Source of the DNA: PALSA-505 sp036496025
GTDB taxonomy: Bacteria > Actinomycetota > Actinomycetes > Streptosporangiales > Streptosporangiaceae
Assembly: GCA_036496025.1 (NCBI GenBank)
Contig: DASXLW010000183.1
Span: forward strand, 1-39,001
Direction of reading: 5' to 3'
DNA length: 39,001 nt
Part shown: positions 1 through 7,046 of the stretch, piece by piece
Layout: each line of letters begins with the position of its first letter
Numbering within the stretch: position 1 is the first letter of the stretch
The notes under the pieces: generated by a model
Databases searched by the model: none
Told to the model about the DNA's origin: nothing
Seen by the model: the letters and a program-made list of their open reading frames with translations, nothing else
Made by a program: the position numbers and the translations under genes

Positions 1-78
1 TAGCTGACCTCAATTGATGTCGTCCAGACCCCGCGAACCGATTGAGAAGCGGTATGGCGCTGCAAGAGGAAGGCTGGC

Positions 79-435
79 GTGTTCGAGGCTGCAGACATCC
101 GGGAATGGCGCGGCCACGACGTGGTTGACGCCGACGGTCACAAGATCGGCGAGCTGGAAGCCGTCTACGTCGACACCGGCACAGACCTGCCATCGTTCGG
201 CACGGTCAAGGTCGGCCTGCCGACCCGGCACCGGCTCGTGTTCGTGCCTCTCGACCAGGCAACGGTGGGGCCGGGGTACGTCAAGATCACCTTCGACAAG
301 AAGCAAGTGAAGGATGCCCCGTCGATCGGTACCGATGGCGAGCTGCCCGCAGGCGACGAAGAGGCGATCTTCAAGCACTACGGCCTGGCCTATGAGCCAG
401 GCGGCGGCGGTGAGCGTCGGCTGGCCCGCCGCTGA
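79..435 (+). CDS. PRC-barrel domain protein
   Basis: A 118-residue soluble protein. The first half carries the PRC-barrel pattern: a W-R-G-x-D-V-V-D-x-D-G-x-K-I-G-E-L-E strand set followed by a short beta-rich segment ending near residue 70. PRC-barrel proteins are small beta-barrel modules known from RimM and photosynthetic reaction centres; free-standing actinobacterial copies are often stress-related and of unknown function. I chose the GTG at 79 because a purine-rich stretch (AGAGGAAGG) lies just upstream. The C-terminal tail (GGGGERR...) is probably disordered. A small hydrophobic protein gene follows after 25 bp on the same strand, so the two may be cotranscribed. The domain call is by recognition and the role is not known. 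Confidence 0.8.
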   Translation: MFEAADIREWRGHDVVDADGHKIGELEAVYVDTGTDLPSFGTVKVGLPTRHRLVFVPLDQATVGPGYVKITFDKKQVKDAPSIGTDGELPAGDEEAIFKHYGLAYEPGGGGERRLARR

Positions 436-460
436 GCCGCCTGACTGAGCGGAGGATCGG

Positions 461-634
461 ATGATTGCTCTCTTTCTGCTACTGGTGATCGTGGCGATCG
501 TGCTGGGCATCGTGGGCGTTGTCGTGAAGGGCCTGCTGTGGCTGCTGTTCATCGGCATTGTCGTGTTCCTGGGCGCCCTCCTGCTGAGCGCCCTGCGAAT
601 GCGGCGGCGACCCGGCAGGCACCCGGCCCGGTAA
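461..634 (+). CDS. Small hydrophobic membrane protein (57 aa)
   Basis: The ATG at 461 has a GGAGGA ribosome binding site ending 4 bp before it. The 57 residues are almost wholly Leu/Val/Ile, with two predicted membrane segments (about residues 2-22 and 25-45) joined by a single Lys-Gly. The tail is Arg-rich (RMRRRPGR) and probably cytosolic by the positive-inside rule. Short 'hydrophobic proteins' of this design are widespread in actinobacteria and have no known function. The good ribosome binding site and the position directly after the PRC-barrel gene argue that it is a real gene. Confidence 0.65.
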   Translation: MIALFLLLVIVAIVLGIVGVVVKGLLWLLFIGIVVFLGALLLSALRMRRRPGRHPAR

Positions 635-781
635 ACCCGTCCCGCCCTTGAGGCGTGACGATCTTCGAGGACAGCCACCCGTGCCCGTGATTGGCACGTA
701 AGTGTCAGTAGCCGTCCCGGCTTGGACGCCTGGGGTGTGCAGCCCTTCGCGGCTAGCTCCGTAGAGGAGCGACCTTGTGGC

Positions 782-1528
782 TCAGCGTCCTGCGTGGAGC
801 CATCCGCGGGTCAGCCTCTCCCATGGATGCGGCCTTACTCCTGACGGGGCCAGGACGATGCCGTCCGCCCGTACCGCTGGAACCGGCATAGGCAGGCCGC
901 GCTGCGCTGCCCGCAGGAGGCGATGCATCCGCGCTTGTACGTTCCGGTAGAAGCGCTGCTGGGTCCAGTGGCCGAACAGCCGGAACCCCCAGCGCACCAA
1001 TGGATTGGGGATGGATGCAGGACGCGAGTAACCAGCGATGTGGAAGGTCACCTGGCCGGTACGCTGATTCTTGATCACTTCGTAACTGAGGCGTCCCTGC
1101 TCCAGGTGGCCCTGCAGGGTCTGATAGCACCAACCCCACACGCGTTCGGGGCCGCCGTCACCGTCCCGCGTCTCGTCGATCACTCCGGTGACGCGGACAC
1201 CGAGATAAAAACGCAATCCGCAGAAACGGCCTTCGAGCAGCATGTCGCGGCCGAGCAATTCCTGATCGCTTCGGTACACCGCGCGCAGAATCGGGCCATC
1301 GGCGAACTCATACTGACTCACCAGGCGGCACGCTGTCGCCCAGGGGCCGCCGGGCACTGGCGGGCCGGGCGGCTCGCGGCCGATGACGGTGGAACCGGAG
1401 TCGACGTGCCAGTGCCCCTGCGGCCGGCCGTCTTGCGGGGCCCGCGCCGGATCGTAGTTGATCTCGCGATGACGCAGGTCGTCTAGCGCCGCAATCTCGT
1501 TGACCGGGCCGAGCAGCCTCTGGCGCAC
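782..1528 (-). CDS. DUF1990 family protein
   Basis: A 248-residue protein whose middle and C-terminal parts match the DUF1990 pattern. A V-W-G-W-C-Y-x-T-L-x-G-H-x-E-x-G strand (about residues 130-145) is followed by a strand with a conserved Y-S-R-P motif. A helix then runs to about residue 208 with the Q-x-R-x-x-x-x-L-x-x-A spacing of the family. DUF1990 proteins are SRPBCC-like predicted lipid- or ligand-binding proteins with no established reaction. The GTG start lies directly after the TAG stop of the upstream 71-residue gene (no gap), so the two are almost certainly one transcript; the ribosome binding site GGAAGCGGAG lies inside the end of that gene. A second gene of the same type is divergent at 1806-2516. 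Confidence 0.7.
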   Translation of the reverse strand: MRQRLLGPVNEIAALDDLRHREINYDPARAPQDGRPQGHWHVDSGSTVIGREPPGPPVPGGPWATACRLVSQYEFADGPILRAVYRSDQELLGRDMLLEGRFCGLRFYLGVRVTGVIDETRDGDGGPERVWGWCYQTLQGHLEQGRLSYEVIKNQRTGQVTFHIAGYSRPASIPNPLVRWGFRLFGHWTQQRFYRNVQARMHRLLRAAQRGLPMPVPAVRADGIVLAPSGVRPHPWERLTRGWLHAGR

Positions 1529-1744
1529 CTACTCCGCTTCCCCCAGCGAGTCGCCGATCAGCCAGAACATCGGCGGCCACAAACCCACAAACAAGGCGCG
1601 CCGTTCCGCGTTACCGCGCTCATCCTGGTCGACGGTCTTAGCGCGGATCCACAAGCCAATGCACAACGCTACTGATCCGAGCGACGCCGCGTGGAGGTGC
1701 GTATCACGCAATCCCGCCCGCCGAAGCGTTTCGGTTACGGTCAT
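1529..1744 (-). CDS. Small conserved membrane protein (71 aa)
   Basis: I start this gene at the ATG complementary to 1742-1744, because a strong GGGGAGGAG lies 7 bp before it; a longer frame to 1807 has no such signal. The 71 residues hold one short hydrophobic stretch (about residues 18-33) and a C-terminal F-V-G-L-W-P-P-M-F-W-L-I-G segment preceded by E-R-R-A. That E-R-R-x-x-F-V-G-L-W-x-P signature is common in small actinobacterial proteins of unknown function. It is directly followed by a DUF1990 gene without a gap. No function can be assigned. Confidence 0.6.
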   Translation of the reverse strand: MTVTETLRRAGLRDTHLHAASLGSVALCIGLWIRAKTVDQDERGNAERRALFVGLWPPMFWLIGDSLGEAE

Positions 1745-1805
1745 CTGGCTCCTCCCCGCGGTGGGCCTGCACCGGGACGGCTGCCCGTGATGCGACGATT
1801 TACCC

Positions 1806-2516
1806 ATGACGACAGCCAGCCGTTGGGTCCGGCTCCGGACTGTCCTGGGCTGGCCGGTAGGGATCGCGCTGGTCAGCTGGCGGTATATGTGGCGAACAAC
1901 TCCCCTTCACCGCTCGGAACAGTCGGGCAGCGCAGAAGACCTGCCGGGCCCCGTGCATCACCGCGACGGGCACCGCCGCCAGGGGCTGGACGCGGGTGTC
2001 GGGCCCATGCTGCATCGCACTTATGCCGTGCGGATAGTGAACAGCGCCCTGGGTCCGGCCGCCCTGATCGACATGGTGGCGGACAAGCTGGACCGGGCCA
2101 CGCCGGAGATGGCGGTATTCCGCAAGACCCGCGGCGCGGACGGCCCCTTGCGGCACGGTGACGAGTTCCTGGTCCGGATGCCCGGGCCATGGGATGGGCC
2201 CGTGCGCGTGGTTCACCGGGACTCCACCTCCTTCCGGCTGGCCACCCTGGATGGTCACCTGGAGGCCGGAGAGATCGAGTTCCGGGCTTCGCCGGCCGGC
2301 GATGCGTTGCGTTTTGAGATCGAATCCTGGGCCCGGGCCGGGGACCGGCTGGCTGACCTGCTCTATAACAAGCTCAAGCTGGCCAAAGAGATCCAGCTCA
2401 ACATGTGGTCCCACTTTTGCGTCCGCACGGCGGCCCTCGCGGGGGGCCGGCCCCACGGAGGAGTCACCATCCGCACCCGGTGGGTCGCCTGGCCACCACA
2501 TAGCAGTCACGGTTAG
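1806..2516 (+). CDS. DUF1990-like protein with N-terminal membrane segment
   Basis: A 236-residue protein. Residues 9-26 are hydrophobic (VRLRTVLGWPVGIALVSW), a probable membrane anchor or buried helix. Residues about 70-215 form an SRPBCC-like domain with the motif F-L-V-R-M-P-G-P-W-D-G-P-V-R-V-V, then L-A-T-L-x-G-H-L-E-A-G-x-I-E-F-R and F-E-I-E-S-W-A-R-A-G-D. These match DUF1990-related proteins, a subtype different from the gene at 782-1528. The start ATG is 61 bp from the divergent start of the 71-residue gene, so the promoters share this short region. The role is unknown; binding of a hydrophobic ligand is a fold-level inference. Genes downstream are decayed. Confidence 0.6.
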   Translation: MTTASRWVRLRTVLGWPVGIALVSWRYMWRTTPLHRSEQSGSAEDLPGPVHHRDGHRRQGLDAGVGPMLHRTYAVRIVNSALGPAALIDMVADKLDRATPEMAVFRKTRGADGPLRHGDEFLVRMPGPWDGPVRVVHRDSTSFRLATLDGHLEAGEIEFRASPAGDALRFEIESWARAGDRLADLLYNKLKLAKEIQLNMWSHFCVRTAALAGGRPHGGVTIRTRWVAWPPHSSHG

Positions 2517-2669
2517 CGGGGGAGCGTACGCCAGCGGCGACCACTCCATCACGAGATCGCCGAGCGGTTCAACGTCTCCCGGCCCACCATCTACCGGGTC
2601 CTGCAGTGCACTGCAACCATCGGGCTGCTCGTGAACGGGCTGAATGTTTACCGGCCGTGGCGGGGGTAA
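2517..2669 (+). pseudogene. Remnant of serine recombinase C-terminal HTH
   Basis: In the frame of position 2550 the DNA encodes H-E-I-A-E-R-F-N-V-S-R-P-T-I-Y-R-V-L-Q (2550-2606). This is the helix-turn-helix that ends Hin/resolvase-type serine recombinases. Nothing resembling the catalytic domain lies upstream, where the frame is closed by a TAG at 2514, and the frame ends at TAA 2667-2669 after unrelated residues. I read it as a leftover piece of a mobile element. A short HTH of another protein family remains possible. Confidence 0.45.
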
Positions 2670-2674
2670 TGTGA

Positions 2675-2971
2675 CGGTGTCGCAAGGTCTACTACAACCT
2701 GGCCATAACGGGGCTATCCGTGGCGATCTGCTTCGTCATCGGCACGGTCGAGGCCCTGAGCCTGCTACCCCGCGATATCCACGGGCTCAGCCACACCGAC
2801 GGCTTCTGGGGCTTGATGTCCCGGTTCAACATCAACACCGCCGGGTTCGTGATCGTGGGGCTGTTCCTTGCCACCTGGCTGGCTGCCCTGCTCATCTGGC
2901 GCTACGCGCGCATCGAGGAAAAATGGAACCCAGCTCCCACCCCGGCACGCCAGGCGGCACCTCGTGATTGA
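2675..2971 (+). pseudogene. 3' fragment of nickel/cobalt transporter (NiCoT)
   Basis: The frame opens after a TGA at 2672 and encodes about 98 residues starting R-K-V-Y-Y-N-L-A-I-T-G-L-S-V. It has two hydrophobic segments and the family-typical end F-x-I-N-T-A-G-F-V-I-V-G-L-F followed by W-R-Y-A-R-I-E-E-K-W. This is the C-terminal quarter of a HoxN/NixA-type permease, normally about 330-380 residues with the H-x4-D-H metal motif in the missing N-terminal half. No upstream part is present, so it cannot transport metal. A shorter reading from 2720 could be translated (83 residues), but there is no convincing ribosome binding site. It ends 7 bp before another transporter fragment. Confidence 0.7.
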
Positions 2972-2977
2972 CCCGCG

Positions 2978-3541
2978 ATGAACTTCGACAATCTCGCCGC
3001 CGTGGCCAACCATCTAGGGTTCGAGGCGATCCTCGGCGCTTTCATCGCCGGGGGCGATCCTTCGCCTGGTCGACGCGGATGCCGAACACAAGCACCCGCT
3101 GTTCCACCCGAAACTCGATGCCCATCGGCTATGGCTTCCTCATCCCGGTCTTCTTGGTCACCAGCGGGCTCACATTCAACCTGTCGGTGCTGTTCTCGAG
3201 CGCCTCCATCTTGCTGCGGGTGCCGCTCTTCGTGCTGGCACTGCTGGTCGTGCGCGGATTGCCCGCCGTCCTCTGCCGGTCCGCCCTGGCCAGCATCCGC
3301 GATGTCGCCGCTGCAGGGCTGCTCCAGGCGACGTCGCTGCCCTTCATCGTCGCTGCCACCACCATCGGGCTTCAGTTGCACGCCATCAGGCCGGCCAACG
3401 CGGCTGCAGTCGTCGCCGCAGGGCTTTTTCAGCGTCATCATTTTCCCCGTCATCTCGCTGCAGTTGCTGCGATCGTCAGCCCAAGGGCCACGGGGACAAC
3501 TGTGCGCGGATACGCCGCGGCAGCCTGACCATTCATCGTGA
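2978..3541 (+). pseudogene. Frameshifted 3' fragment of a cation/proton antiporter (KefB-like)
   Basis: The protein signal hops through all three frames. The frame of 2978 gives L-G-F-E-A-I-L-G-A-F-I-A-G. The next frame gives A-I-L-R-L-V-D-A-D-A-E-H-K-H-P-L-F-H-P-K-L-D-A. A third frame gives I-G-Y-G-F-L-I-P-V-F-L-V-T-S-G-L-T-F and runs on to V-V-A-A-G-L-F. Finally the first frame is regained with S-V-I-I-F-P-V-I-S-L-Q-L-L. Stitched together these form the C-terminal ~170 residues of a CPA2-type Na+ or K+/H+ antiporter (normally ~400). Each break is explained by one extra base (near 3053, near 3121 and at the T run near 3425). Truncation plus three shifts means the gene is dead. Confidence 0.75.
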
Positions 3542-3546
3542 TCGGG

Positions 3547-3735
3547 TTATGGGCTGCCGCCCATCCGGTCGATGAAGTAATCCATGTCAATGTTCCATTT
3601 TCCGCCCCATGCCGCCACATCTTCGCGATCAATCAGGTCGGGCAGGTCGTGCAGGGCCGCTTCGGCCATCTCGGTTAGACCTGCCCGCCGCAACAGATCA
3701 ACCACGTGCTGCCTGGAGAGTTGCATGACGATCAC
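3547..3735 (-). CDS. Small conserved protein of unknown function (62 aa)
   Basis: A 62-residue soluble, mostly helical protein with the pattern H-V-V-D-L-L-R-R-A-G-L near the start, a central L-P-D-L-I-D-R-E-D-V-A-A-W-G segment and the end D-R-M-G-G-S-P. Similar short actinobacterial proteins of the form 'VxxxLRRAG...LPDxVDxxDVxxWG...MGGSP' are familiar but not characterised. I prefer the GTG at 3735 because AGGTGAG lies about 6 bp upstream; an in-frame ATG at 3726 is the alternative. It lies 56 bp downstream of glsA on the same strand, with a hairpin in between. No function is claimed. Confidence 0.6.
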   Translation of the reverse strand: MIVMQLSRQHVVDLLRRAGLTEMAEAALHDLPDLIDREDVAAWGGKWNIDMDYFIDRMGGSP

Positions 3736-3750
3736 CGAACTCTCACCTGT

Positions 3751-3777
3751 GCGTGACGGGCCCAGGGCCGATCACGC
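3751..3777 (-). terminator. Possible hairpin terminator after glsA
   Basis: Arms GCGTGA (3751-3756) and TCACGC (3772-3777) pair perfectly. An inner GGCC/GGCC pair closes a 3-nt loop after a two-base internal mismatch. It sits between the glsA stop and the start of the 62-residue gene. There is no T tract, so this is only a weak terminator candidate. Confidence 0.3.
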
Positions 3778-3791
3778 GCCGTCGGCGGACA

Positions 3792-4802
3792 TCAGGCAGT
3801 AGGAGCCGAGGTAAAGAGGTTGAGTCCCAGCGCTTCTGACAGGTACCTGGTGATGCGTTGCCCCCGCACGCTGTTGCCTGCCGCATCGAGCGGCGGGGAG
3901 AATGTGCCAAGGCCCCCCTTGCCCGGCGACACGGTCACGATGCCCCCGGCGACCCCGCTCTTACCGGGCAGACCCACGTCATAGAGCCACTGGCCCGAAT
4001 GCTCGTAGAGGCCGGCCGTGGCCAGGACGGCCAGCACTCGCTTGCAGTAGCGGGTGTCGATGGCTTGCTCACCTGTCATCGGGTTCACCCCGCCGTTCGC
4101 CAGCGTGGCCCCCATCACGGCAAGGTCCCGCGCGCTCACCCGCACCGAGCACTGGCGAGTGTAGACGTCGGTGGCTAGATCGGGATCGCAGTACATGCGG
4201 CCGTAGCCGTCAAGGAGGTGGGCGATACCCCGATTGCGGTCGTTGGTCGCGGTCTCAGACGCATAGACGTCATCGTCCAATACCAATCGACGCCCGGCGA
4301 ATCGCGACATCGCGGCGACGATGCTCTCGAATTTCTCGTCCGCAGTCGTACCCGGCACGAGGCTCGTGGTGGCCATGGCGCCGGCATTGACCAGAGGGTT
4401 CATCGTGCGATCGGCGTTGAGCTCGATGGCCATCACCGAGTTGAAGGGCAGGCCGGTGCTGTTGACGCCTAGTCTCCGGCGCGCCTCCTCATGCCCGAGG
4501 GCCTGACAGACCAGGGCGAAGACAAACAGCTTGGAGATGCTCTCGATGGCAAACTCCTGGTCAGAGTCGCCAATCGAGAACAGCCGCCCCTGAACCCCGG
4601 CAACGCATACGCCGAAAGCGTCCGGCGAGGCCGCTGCCAGGGCAGGTATGTAGTCCGCGACCGCCCCCTCGTTGAGATGGAGATAGCGCTCGTACCCGGC
4701 GGTGACCAGAGCCCGAACGTCAGTGTCGGGCGGAAGCACCCCGGTCGATACTCGTTCGGTCTCAGGGCGGTCGTCGGGCACAGGATCGTGATCCATGTTC
4801 AT
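3792..4802 (-). CDS. glsA: Glutaminase A
   Basis: This serine-dependent glutaminase hydrolyses L-glutamine to glutamate and ammonia in the cytosol. The 336 residues align along their length with the beta-lactamase-fold glutaminase family (usually ~300-330). The catalytic S-x-x-K is S88-I-S-K91 in A-I-E-S-I-S-K-L-F. Further signatures are P-F-N-S-V-M-A-I-E, N-P-L-V-N-A-G-A and the late G-L-P-G-K-S-G-V-A-G-G. The first ~28 residues are an acidic extension without family similarity. Two in-frame ATGs compete: that at 4802 lies right after AAGGG, while that at 4796 has the better spacing. A 148-bp gap separates it from ltrA upstream, so it probably has its own promoter. In actinobacteria the enzyme can serve nitrogen use or acid resistance; which applies here is not visible. 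Confidence 0.93.
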   Translation of the reverse strand: MNMDHDPVPDDRPETERVSTGVLPPDTDVRALVTAGYERYLHLNEGAVADYIPALAAASPDAFGVCVAGVQGRLFSIGDSDQEFAIESISKLFVFALVCQALGHEEARRRLGVNSTGLPFNSVMAIELNADRTMNPLVNAGAMATTSLVPGTTADEKFESIVAAMSRFAGRRLVLDDDVYASETATNDRNRGIAHLLDGYGRMYCDPDLATDVYTRQCSVRVSARDLAVMGATLANGGVNPMTGEQAIDTRYCKRVLAVLATAGLYEHSGQWLYDVGLPGKSGVAGGIVTVSPGKGGLGTFSPPLDAAGNSVRGQRITRYLSEALGLNLFTSAPTA

Positions 4803-4950
4803 CCCTTGATTGGCAAGCGCGGGCCGGCCTCCACCCCATGGTCAGGCTCGACCGGACCGATGGTATCGGCCGGGTGCGGCCGCCTGCTGAGTCACAGTCG
4901 GCAAGCACCGAACCCGGCGCACAGGCAGACACCGGAGCACCCGGGGGCGG

Positions 4951-6153
4951 TCAGCGTCCCGGCTGACGGGAGGCCCAGTGTGCAGCGGTGAGGTGGTAGG
5001 CGAGCAGCAGGACCACGAGGACGACCATGATCACGGTGCTCACCGGCAGGGTGAGGACGGGGGTGGCCGCGGCGGCCGCCAGAATCAGGGCGGCGGTGAG
5101 GAGCGTCAGCCACAGCACCGAGGGTTCGCCGTCGCTGCGGGCGCCGAGCAGGGCCAGCACGACGATGTAGATCGCGACCGGGATGGCCACGGCGAACGCC
5201 GCGAACGCCGGGCTGACGCGGGTGCCATGGAGGAGGGTGCCGATCGCGATCTGAAGTCCGGCGCCGAGCGCCGCGACCGCGGCGAAGATCAGGTAGTGGC
5301 ACAGCGCCCACGCGAACGTCCAGGGCAGCGATCGTCTGATTTCCTCGGCGGCGGAGTACTTGAAATACGACCACCACAGCGCGAAAACCAGCAGCAGTCC
5401 GGCGGCTGCCACCGTAAGCAGCCCGGGCGAGGCCCGGCTGTGGTCCACCGCCTGCTGGACTGCGGCGGCGATCGCGGCGACAACCTCCCCCAGCACGATG
5501 ATGGTGAACCCGCCGTACCGTTCGGTGATATGGCCCGGATGCCAGGGCGTGGGCCGGCCGCGAAATTCGGCCCACACCGGTATCGCCAGCTCGGCGGCCG
5601 CCAGCACGAAGAAGAGGGTCGGCCGGACCGGCGCGGGCAGGTAGAGCCAGCCGATCCAGCACAGCTGGAGCACGGCGATGCCTGCCGCATACCGCAGCGT
5701 GCCGGCGCGGCCTTCGGGATGGCCACGGGCGGCGCGTAGCCACTGGGCCACCATCGCCAGCCGCATGATCACGTAGCCGGCCACGGCCGTGCCGAAGTCA
5801 AAGCGGGCGAACGCGGCCGGGATCCCGGCCGCGAAGACCAGCACCCCCGCCATCTGCAGCAAGGTCAGCAACCGGTAGGGCACGTCGTCGGTGTCGTAAG
5901 CGGAGGCGAACCACGTGAAGTTCACCCACGCCCACCACAGAGCGAAGAAAACCGCCGCGTAGCCCGCCAGCGCGTGGCCCGCGTGCCCCTGCGCCAGCGC
6001 GTCCCGCAACTCGATGCCCGCCCGCGCCACCGCGACCACGAACGTCAGGTCAAACAGCAGCTCCAGCGGGGTGGAGCCACGGTGCTCCTCGCCGGGATCG
6101 CGGCCGGACATCCGCCGCACCCATGGCCGCGGGCGCGACGCGAGCTCGCTCAC
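4951..6153 (-). CDS. LtrA family membrane protein (low temperature requirement protein A)
   Basis: A 400-residue polytopic membrane protein with about 10-11 hydrophobic segments. The LtrA signatures are clear: T-P-L-E-L-L-F-D-L-T-F-V-V-A-V-A near residue 30, A-W-V-N-F-T-W-F-A-S near 75, and H-I-T-E-R-Y-G-G-F-T-I-I-V-L-G-E in the centre. LtrA was named from a cold-sensitive Listeria mutant. The family is predicted to transport or sense something, but no substrate is established. The GTG at 6153 has a weak ribosome binding site; an in-frame ATG at 6111 (M15) is possible and keeps all the conserved parts. It is divergent from the secreted protein gene at 6312 across 158 bp. Confidence 0.85.
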   Translation of the reverse strand: MSELASRPRPWVRRMSGRDPGEEHRGSTPLELLFDLTFVVAVARAGIELRDALAQGHAGHALAGYAAVFFALWWAWVNFTWFASAYDTDDVPYRLLTLLQMAGVLVFAAGIPAAFARFDFGTAVAGYVIMRLAMVAQWLRAARGHPEGRAGTLRYAAGIAVLQLCWIGWLYLPAPVRPTLFFVLAAAELAIPVWAEFRGRPTPWHPGHITERYGGFTIIVLGEVVAAIAAAVQQAVDHSRASPGLLTVAAAGLLLVFALWWSYFKYSAAEEIRRSLPWTFAWALCHYLIFAAVAALGAGLQIAIGTLLHGTRVSPAFAAFAVAIPVAIYIVVLALLGARSDGEPSVLWLTLLTAALILAAAAATPVLTLPVSTVIMVVLVVLLLAYHLTAAHWASRQPGR

Positions 6154-6268
6154 CCCGCGTCACCGGCACAGCTGAACGTGAACGTCATGGCCACGTTCTA
6201 CCAGCCTGGCTCCGGCTGGCCCTGGCCGCGATGTATCTGCCGAGGGGGTTTTGCATCTATACGGAGAA

Positions 6269-6291
6269 CTCTCCCGTACGGGGCGGGAGAG
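6269..6291 (+). other. 5' leader hairpin of the secreted-protein gene
   Basis: CTCTCCCG (6269-6276) and CGGGAGAG (6284-6291) form a perfect 8-bp stem with a 7-nt loop. It ends about 5 bp before the GAAAGG ribosome binding site of the gene starting at 6312. It may influence translation or mRNA stability. Function is inferred from position only. Confidence 0.35.
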
Positions 6292-6311
6292 CGTTTGAAA
6301 GGTCTACCTCA

Positions 6312-6848
6312 ATGCGTCGCATCCGATCACTCATTACACGGACACCAGCCCTGGTCATCTCGATGCTCGCGGTCGCCCTGTCACTCGGCGGCGGCGCCTT
6401 TGCGTCTGCCCAGGCCATCGGCCACAGCCACGCCGGGCACCCCGGCAACGCCCCAGCCGTCAAGCACGTCGTCCAGGCCGGCCCCAGCGCCGCCGCCTCC
6501 ACAGGGGTCCAGTGGAGCACCCTGACCCTGATCAACGGCTGGCAGTCGGAGAACGCCGTGTACCAGACGGGCAACCCCAAGGCGGCCGTGCAGGGCGGCA
6601 TCGTCTACCTGTCGGGGTCACTGGCCCAGTCCTTCTCGGGCAGTGACACTTTCACCGTCCTGCCGCCGTCGTTCCGGCCTACTCACAACCTGTACATCAC
6701 CGTCTACACCAACGGCGGCACCCAGGGAAGCCTCTACATCGGCCACGACGGGACGATGGAGGCGTTCTCGTCCACCGCGTGCGGATCGCTCACCACCTCC
6801 GAGTGCTTTACGTCGCTGGCCACCGTCTCCTACCCGATCAACTCCTAG
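6312..6848 (+). CDS. Secreted beta-rich protein of unknown function
   Basis: From the ATG at 6312 the protein has 178 residues. The N-terminus (MRRIRSLITRT then about 20 hydrophobic residues ending A-F-A-S-A-Q-A) is a Sec signal peptide. Upstream in-frame sequence is open to 6123 but would bury the signal peptide, so I reject that start. A flexible His/Ala/Pro linker (about 36-62) leads to a ~110-residue domain rich in Thr, Ser, Gly and aromatics: L-T-L-I-N-G-W-Q, A-A-V-Q-G-G-I-V-Y-L-S-G-S-L, V-L-P-P-S-F-R-P, and L-Y-I-x-V-Y-T-N-G-G. The 'RP.H.LY' strand order recalls beta-sandwich modules at the tips of phage tail fibres and in secreted actinobacterial proteins, but this is only a resemblance. 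Two Cys near the end (in STACGS and SECFTS) may form a disulphide. A strong hairpin follows the stop. Confidence 0.7.
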   Translation: MRRIRSLITRTPALVISMLAVALSLGGGAFASAQAIGHSHAGHPGNAPAVKHVVQAGPSAAASTGVQWSTLTLINGWQSENAVYQTGNPKAAVQGGIVYLSGSLAQSFSGSDTFTVLPPSFRPTHNLYITVYTNGGTQGSLYIGHDGTMEAFSSTACGSLTTSECFTSLATVSYPINS

Positions 6849-6859
6849 CCCTGAGCGAT

Positions 6860-6894
6860 GACGGCCGCTATCCGCTGAGCGGATGGCGGCCGTC
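6860..6894 (+). terminator. Strong hairpin terminator
   Basis: Two 16-nt arms (6860-6875 and 6879-6894) pair along their whole length with a single G-T wobble and a 3-nt loop (TGA), 12 bp after the stop of the secreted-protein gene. No T tract follows. GC-rich stems lacking a T run are common as actinobacterial terminators. Confidence 0.65.
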
Positions 6895-7046
6895 GGGCTG
6901 CGGTCGGCGGCGCAGCGACGGTCGTCACGAACCCGTGGCGTGACCGGGTGAGTTCCTGGCCGCGGCGCCAGCGCTCGGCGGGCGCGACGAAGCCGGCCGG
7001 CTGAAAACCAGGTGCGAGCCGCGGTCGCCGGTCGCCATCATGGGGC

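Noticed and set aside
6123..6311. N-terminal extension of the secreted-protein frame
   Set aside because: It would put ~63 residues before a textbook signal peptide and overlaps the leader hairpin and ribosome binding site.
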